A stretch of DNA of 64,000 bases from contig NW_022985079.1 of NCBI RefSeq assembly GCF_010015585.1, forward strand, positions 310,001-374,000. Direction: 5' to 3'. Below, piece by piece: positions 58,099-64,000 of this stretch; position 1 is the stretch's first letter, and the number at the start of each line of letters is the position of its first letter. This DNA is from Eremomyces bilateralis CBS 781.70 (Eukaryota; Ascomycota; Dothideomycetes; Eremomycetales; Eremomycetaceae). The translations under genes were made by a program, and so were the position numbers. The notes beneath the pieces were generated by a model. That model made no database searches, was not told the origin of the DNA, and worked only from the letters and a program-made list of their open reading frames with translations.

Positions 58099-60817
58099 AT
58101 GGCCTCTCAGATGAAAGAAGAGGTCGATTCAAAGTTGCCAGAGCACCTCCGCCAATCCGAGAAAGAGAAGGAAGGGAAGGATCAGCCCAAGCATTTCCAG
58201 AGGGGCGTCAAAGACTCTATCCGCCACCCTTTTCCTCATATCCGTGAAAAGCTCAAAAACACCCACCTTCATGACGCGAAGATCAAGGCGGTTCACACCA
58301 GGAATCACCTCGGAAAGTATGCCAACCTCTTCAATCGGAACCATAGACATGATGAAGATCATGAGCAGCGGACAGACGAAAAGCGGAACCACATATCCGA
58401 GACGCACCGATTCTCGAGTTTTGCTCCGGAGCGCGAAGGAAACGAAGCGAAGTTTTATGTGGACGGAAGAGACTATTACTGGGCCGTTAGCACCGCGCTG
58501 GAACGAGCAACGGAGTGCATATACATCGTGGACTGGTGGATCAGCCCCGAGCTGTTTCTCCGACGCCCCCCAGCGGAGAACCAAGAATGGCGATTGGACG
58601 AAATCTTGAAAAGAAGAGCAGAGGCCGGTGTGAAGATCTATATCATGGTCTACAAAGAAGTCGAGCAAGCCCTTTCTTGCCAGAGCACGCATACAAAGCA
58701 TGCACTGGAGGCTCTCTGTCCAGAAGGAAGCCCCGGATTTGGAAATATTCGCGTGATGAGGCATCCAGACCATAATGTCATGGGGAATGCTGCAGACATG
58801 ACATTTTACTGGGCACATCACGAAAAGTTCATGGTTATCGACCATTACCTGGCCTTCATCGCTGGACTGGATTTGTGTTTCGGGCGTTGGGATTTGAATC
58901 AACATCCGCTGGCGGATCTTCACCCCGCAGGTGCGAAGTACGAAATCTGGCCTGGACAGGACTTCAACAATAACCGGATCTTGGACTTCCATGATGTCCA
59001 GGACTGGGAGCAAAATCAAGTCAGCAAGGCCGAGTATGGCAGGATGCCATGGCACGACGTGGGAATGGGCTTGATCGGGCCATGCGTATACGACGTCGCC
59101 GAGCATTTCGTGTTGAGATGGAACTTCGTCAAGCGTGATAAGTACAAACGAGACGACAAATATGCCTGGCTAGAGCTTGAGGGCAGGACTGGAGAACATG
59201 AGGATTTGATTGCGGTACAACGACCGAAGTATCCAATGGGCGGCTATACCCTACATCCCCCGACTGAAGGAGGACTTGATGGGAAGCTCAGTGACTGGGA
59301 AGGACGCGATGGTTCCACAGTCAAAGCCCAGATTGTGCGGTCGAGCGCGGACTGGAGCAGCGGCATCCTTACCGAGCACTCCATACAGAACGCCTACTGC
59401 GAACTCATCCGAAACGCACAGCATTTCGTCTACATCGAGAACCAGTTCTTCATCACTGCCACGGGCGAGGGTCAGGATCTGATCATGAACCAGATCGGCC
59501 GGGCAATCGTCGACGCTTGCGTCCGCGCCGGAAAAGAAGGACGGAAGTTCCGGGTCATCGTCATCATTCCTGCCGTGCCTGGTTTCGCTGGCGATCTACG
59601 TTCGGATGCAGCAAAAGGCACGAGGGCCATTATGGAGTACCAATACAAGTCCATCTGCAGGGGTGAGAATTCCATCTGCGAACAAATCCGAAAAGAGGGC
59701 ATCGACCCAGGGAACCACATATTCATTTTCAATTTGCGAAGCTATGACCGGGTGAACACGACGCCTGCCGTCCGAAAGCAGGAGGAGAAATCCGGTGTGA
59801 AATATCAGGAGGTGCAACGTGCTGAAGCGGAAGAGTTGATGGCACCAGGGGGGCACGGGTTGTCGGATGAGAACAACGGAGCTGTTGGCGGGGATTTCAG
59901 CGAAAAGAAAGAGGCAATTGAGGAACGGAAGCAAAAATTCGAGGAGCTAAGAGTGGAGGTTGGCCTGGGGAATGGCGAGGACAAAGACCCGAAAGAAGCA
60001 GCTCCCAGTGTCGACACGATTGCGGAAGATGCGATGCTGAGTGGCAGACATGTTTCCGACGAACCGTGGACGGGGGGCGACGAAGAGGGCGAAAAGATGA
60101 ATTTCATCCAGGAGCAGCTCTACATCCATGGTAAGGTATGCATAGTGGATGATCAGATCGCGTTGATTGGAAGCTCAAACATCAATGATCGGGTAAGTGT
60201 TCTCCCACAGTTACTTGTCAGCATATTAATAAGTACAGTCGATGCAAGGGGATAGAGACTCGGAGTTGACCATTGTTATCGAAGACACCAAACCTCTTGA
60301 ATCCACAATGGACGGCGCCCCTTACACCGCGAGCCATTTTGCTGCAACACTCCGCCGCACTCTGTGGCGTGAGCATCTTGGCCTCCTCCCTCCTCAACCA
60401 CTCGATGCCTCAGACGACCCCAACGCCGAGCCACCAGGCGACTCGGAGAACCGCATCCTCGACGACGAGCACTGGCAACTCGTTTCCGACCCCCTCGGCG
60501 ACAAAGTATGGGAGACCTGGTGCCAGCATGCTACGACCAACACCGAGGTGTTCCGCGAAATATTCCACGCCGACCCGGACAATTGCATCCGCAATTTCGA
60601 GGACTATGAGAAGTTCCTCCCAGATCCTAAAGATAAGAGCCATGACCACAAGTTTGGGCATCTCATCGATCGGAGTGTGCCGGTGGCGGAGATCAAGAAG
60701 CAGCTGGATCGGATCAAGGGACATCTCGTCTGGATGCCGCTGGATTATCTCTGCGAAGTGGAGATGGCCGAACGCGGGTTACATGTGAACGATTTTACAG
60801 AAACCATCTACGCCTAA
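58099..60817 (+). CDS. pldA: Phospholipase D (short fungal PldA type)
   Basis: Hydrolyses phosphatidylcholine to phosphatidic acid and choline at membranes. Exons are 58099-60192 and 60239-60817 (890 residues), with one 46-base intron. It lacks the N-terminal PX and PH domains of the Spo14 type and starts with a basic, helical MASQMKEEVDSKLPEHLRQS. The first catalytic block is at about residues 235-260 (HHEKFMVIDHYLAFIAGLD, a full HxKxxxxD motif) followed by LCFGRWD. The middle conserved blocks are IQNAYCELIRNAQHFVYIEN and QFFITATGEG. The second HKD is YIHGKVCIVDDQIALIGSSN and INDRS, where the intron falls exactly between Arg and Ser, so splicing completes the motif. A charged insert (about 560-660) separates it from the block before. 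The C-terminal part has SELTIVIEDT and REHLG, both conserved in eukaryotic PLD. The length suits PldA of Aspergillus. Confidence 0.95.
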
Positions 60818-63800
60818 TGTATGGCAGAGTGGATGTATTCATATTGTAGGAGTGTAGCGGATATCGGATCGTTTTTGACGAAGCATGACGGAAGAGTTCC
60901 ACTGAACTTGAAAACTGAACTTGACCGTAGAACATGAGGTACAAGGGAGCTGAAACGTCCATCTGTCGTGGGAAATGTAAATTACTTGGAATGCGTCCAT
61001 TACGGAGTTCTAGAGGGAGGTAGCAGGAATTCACGATGCGTGAGCGAAGATGCATCAGTAGTCCCAACATAGCGAGCAAGAGATTTAAAGGATTGCGCTT
61101 CGTCGTTGCATGAAATTCAACCGAGTGTTATCGTCACTGAACGGGAGAAACAGTTTGAGACAAGAACTTGGCACTTCATTTGATCAGACTACCACCGTAT
61201 GGAGACAAATTGAAGAAGCTCTTCATCCCAAGCACCATCCAGATTCCACCACGCCATATGCACCACTTCGAAATGGTGCTGTATTCTATCCCCTTATGTT
61301 TGTGATTCGTTGAGCGTGACTAGGGATCGTTGGCATCTCTGTTTCGGATTGAACACGACGGACTATAAGATTTGTTAGTCACTGTTGCCTTGCGTGAAAC
61401 TTCTCATGACATACCAATACCAATGATCTTGATGTCGGCCTGCATCCAATTCCCACAAATGGTTCAGTATCTGGCAACTTGCACAGAAACCATGGAAAAT
61501 ATCCCGCTGTCTTGCACGAGAAGAACACTTCCTCTGAAATGCCCATTATTGCCAGACATTGATTGCTGAACTGCCTCTAAAAAGGTCCTTTTTGAATGAA
61601 CCTTCAGAAATTTGAGTGTGTGCTAATAGAACTCGATTCTCTGCTCAACCTGGACTCTCTTCGAAGCTAAAGCATCCAAAATCGCGCTCAGGGTACCGAT
61701 CTCTCTCCAAGATTTCCCAGGCCGTTCCGAGATCTTCCTCACCGAGGCTGCAATCCCATCCTTCGGCCGGCGGGACGAGAGCAACCATCGTGCACGCTGC
61801 AGAATGGTCGTGGAGCCATGGGATTTCCAAAAGCACATCAAGTGTCACAGTGCCCTCGAGTTGCTCATAAATTCAACACGCACTTCGTCTTCATCATTAG
61901 GTGTTCAGTTAAAACCCTCGAAGCGACCAAAATCCCACAAAGAATGCGTTGCATGCTTCCTGATTGCTACAATCAGCCAGAGGAGACACGCCGAAAAAAC
62001 GATGTCAAATGTCCCGAGCCGCGCAAGCACGGCTAGCCCATAATAGAGGAAGACAGGTGACGAATCAAAGACTTATAGTAATTCATTAGCTTAGGATGAC
62101 CAGTCAATTTATTCAGAATTTTGGCGAGACCCCAATCCAACGCGAAGACACTGGTATCAAAACCCCCATAGGAGCACCTTCTGAGTACTGGGACCGCGGG
62201 GATCATCTCGAGGAGCGAACAACATCCGCACTCTTCCGAGTTGCGCTTCGCCTGGCGCCGTGAGGCACGCGGGTGCGAAGGGTCGATTGGTGGTCCACTC
62301 CAGCCCAACCGACGAAGCAGCTTCAACGAGGGATTCTGCATGTTTCGACGCAGGTGGATCAAACCACCCTTTTTACGCAGTCAGAAAGAACAGATGCCTC
62401 TAAATCATAAAACTTTGGTGGAGACTCTGCTCGACGAGGGACGATAGGCAATGAATTTTAGACAGCCGATCCTAATCGGCTGATGAGATTCCTGAAGCCC
62501 AATCCGCTCGAAGGCCTGGATCTCTCAAACTTTGAGAGCTTTTGAGAACCTTCGCCAGGTGGGGGCAAGGAAGTTCATGTTTGTCGATGCATAGTCCCAC
62601 CATTGGAAGAATTCTCGAATGCAAGTACCTTCATCGGGCCTCCAGCCGCCCACGAAGTTGATGTTTGTCGTGTCGTCACTGGGGCCCTGTATCCAGTATT
62701 GTCCTCTAGGAGGAACTTGTGGTTTGAGAAATCGAGATCAATGTTGCCCGAGAGTACTGCCTCTTTTAGAACCAACATTTATGACCCAACAATAGGTATT
62801 GAGAACAGATTGAGATCGGTCGGTACAGAAGTTGCGGAGCATTGCTTCTTGTGGTGACAATATTGTGATCCAAAGGGCGATCTGTTATTGCAATCACTGC
62901 CGGTGTAGAACTTGCGTTGAGAGGTTCCTTTCCGACAATTTGTGATCCAACGGGAAGTATGCATCTGTCCTCGGAATCACTGCCGATGCGGAACTTTCAT
63001 TGAGAGGTTCCTGCCCGACAATTCGTGATCCAACGAAGTATTTGTGTTCGGAAGTTGTGATTGTTGCAGTCACAATGTTGTGTGACCGAAGACGACCACG
63101 GAGCCTTCCCAGCATTGACTTGCAACGTGAACAGCTGACCTCGACAATCCGTGTCGGTACAGAGCTGGCCGCTCCAGGCCTGATCCGGCGACATCCTGTC
63201 AGGTACTGTGCATCACGCAGCAGTGCAACACTTCGAGGCTGGACAGCTTCTTCCAAGCCAGTCCGTCATGAGCAAAGGGAGACCTCATCATAAGGCAGTA
63301 GCACAGCCAAGTCGGGTCTCGGCAAAACCCCGACAGCCAGCCAAAGCCAAACTTCCAGTCAACATTCACACAAGAGAACTGGACAAGAGGGAGCGCCCTC
63401 AGATCGCCTTGCCAAAGTTCCCTATTTCTAAGTCTCATTGGAAGGATTGATCTGTGCAACCCCGTCACAAACACCGACGACGAGTCTCTTGATGCGATAC
63501 GCAACCAGGGTAGAATGTCATGACACTCTCGGTGGACAGGCAACACGGAGATACCGTGATGACAGGGCTTCCAATATGCGCAATCAAGTCTCTCAAAGTC
63601 GGTGAAAGTGAGGTGGAGGAGGGAATGCCTGAAGTTGGAGGAATGGGAGGGGAACGTGTATTTAAAGGTGTGGTATGTGTCACATGCGCCACCTCTCCGG
63701 ACCACTCAGAAGCCAGAACCCGACTCCGCCCTTAAGATCGCGTTGGCATCTGTCCACATGACACGTCAGTATCTCCGATCTCGCCAACCTGAACTCTCCA

Positions 63801-64000
63801 CTCCTCCCAGCCACCTGAATACCTGAATCCTGATTGAACGATTAAAATGAGTAAACAGGCGACTCATGTGCTTATCGTTAGTGTGATGAGTTGGTAAAAG
63901 CTACTGGATTGCACCTGAGAAACCTGGAGAGTGGAGAGAACCTCAGCCAAGCCGTGCGGCTCGCATATCCATATCGGAGTAGGTATCCCGAGTTCCCGGG
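60818..64000. other. 3.2 kb with no supported gene
   Basis: Short frames overlap on both strands, the longest 168 codons at 63199-63705 (-) and the most protein-like a 60-residue basic one starting at 63268 (+). None shows a domain, a splice pattern or a convincing start. The tandem repeat at 62868-63043 lies inside. Confidence 0.35.
62868..63043. repeat. Tandem repeat, about 80 bp unit, two and a bit copies
   Basis: Unit landmarks recur in order: GTGATCCAA, then AATCACTGCCG, then TTGAGAGGTTCCT and CCGACAATT. They occur at 62868, 62942 and again, partly, from 63021. The copies differ at about one base in six, so the duplication is not recent. Confidence 0.65.

Noticed and set aside
63268-63450. 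60-residue basic plus-strand frame (MSKGRPHHKAVAQPSRVSAK)
   Set aside because: Protein-like composition but no domain, no upstream features and it overlaps a longer antisense frame; no way to support it.
1-64000. CRISPR arrays, bacterial operons, prophage
   Set aside because: The sequence is eukaryotic with spliceosomal introns; no spaced direct repeats of CRISPR type are present.

Overview
The window is nuclear DNA of a filamentous ascomycete. Genes carry many short introns (about 45 to 90 bases) with GT-AG borders and CTAAC-type branch sites, and several products are typical of Pezizomycotina: a fused MoaA-MoaC molybdopterin enzyme (cnxABC), an AA11 lytic polysaccharide monooxygenase, TOK-type potassium channel, Mch1 transporter, and a NACHT-ankyrin STAND receptor. 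The set of homologues looks most like Eurotiomycetes (Aspergillus and relatives). That placement is inference; nothing here names a species.

Layout. 0.4-12.1 kb is ordinary and gene-dense: AA11 LPMO (+), cnxABC (-), a double-BTB protein (-), a glutathione transferase (-), a tiny four-exon complex I subunit (+), and an Spd1/Dif1-like ribonucleotide reductase regulator (-). 12.1-23.6 kb is sparse and accessory-like: a decayed gene, a large HeLo-like/NACHT/ankyrin/ZZ receptor interrupted by an 861-base run of N, and two unknown genes. 24.0-32.2 kb is ordinary again: Mch1 transporter (-) divergent from a Serinc/TMS1 membrane protein (+), then a 1110-residue PH-domain protein (-). 32.2-50.5 kb is the second accessory block: a broken membrane-protein gene, a 294-bp hAT-type MITE, an unknown multi-exon gene, a 2.67-kb Mutator-like transposon with 88-bp perfect inverted ends, a SLIP-GC-like dynamin-family GTPase gene, and LTR-like scraps. 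50.6-60.8 kb is ordinary: a coiled-coil protein (+), TOK1 channel (+), a VOC/glyoxalase-fold protein (-) and phospholipase D (+). The last 3.2 kb holds no gene I can support, only short repeats.

There is no operon logic. Housekeeping genes sit in convergent or divergent pairs (LPMO/cnxABC, GST/complex I, Mch1/Serinc, TOK1/VOC, VOC/PLD). The two most interesting points are in cnxABC and in the receptor. In cnxABC, retention of intron 2 gives a stand-alone MoaA-type protein ending in Gly-Gly and then a stop, whereas splicing removes that tail and fuses MoaC. The receptor carries nearly identical 34-residue ankyrin repeats, and the size of its assembly gap does not fit the repeat period.

Intron borders were placed by hand from reading frame, splice consensus and protein continuity. 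They are models, not transcript data.
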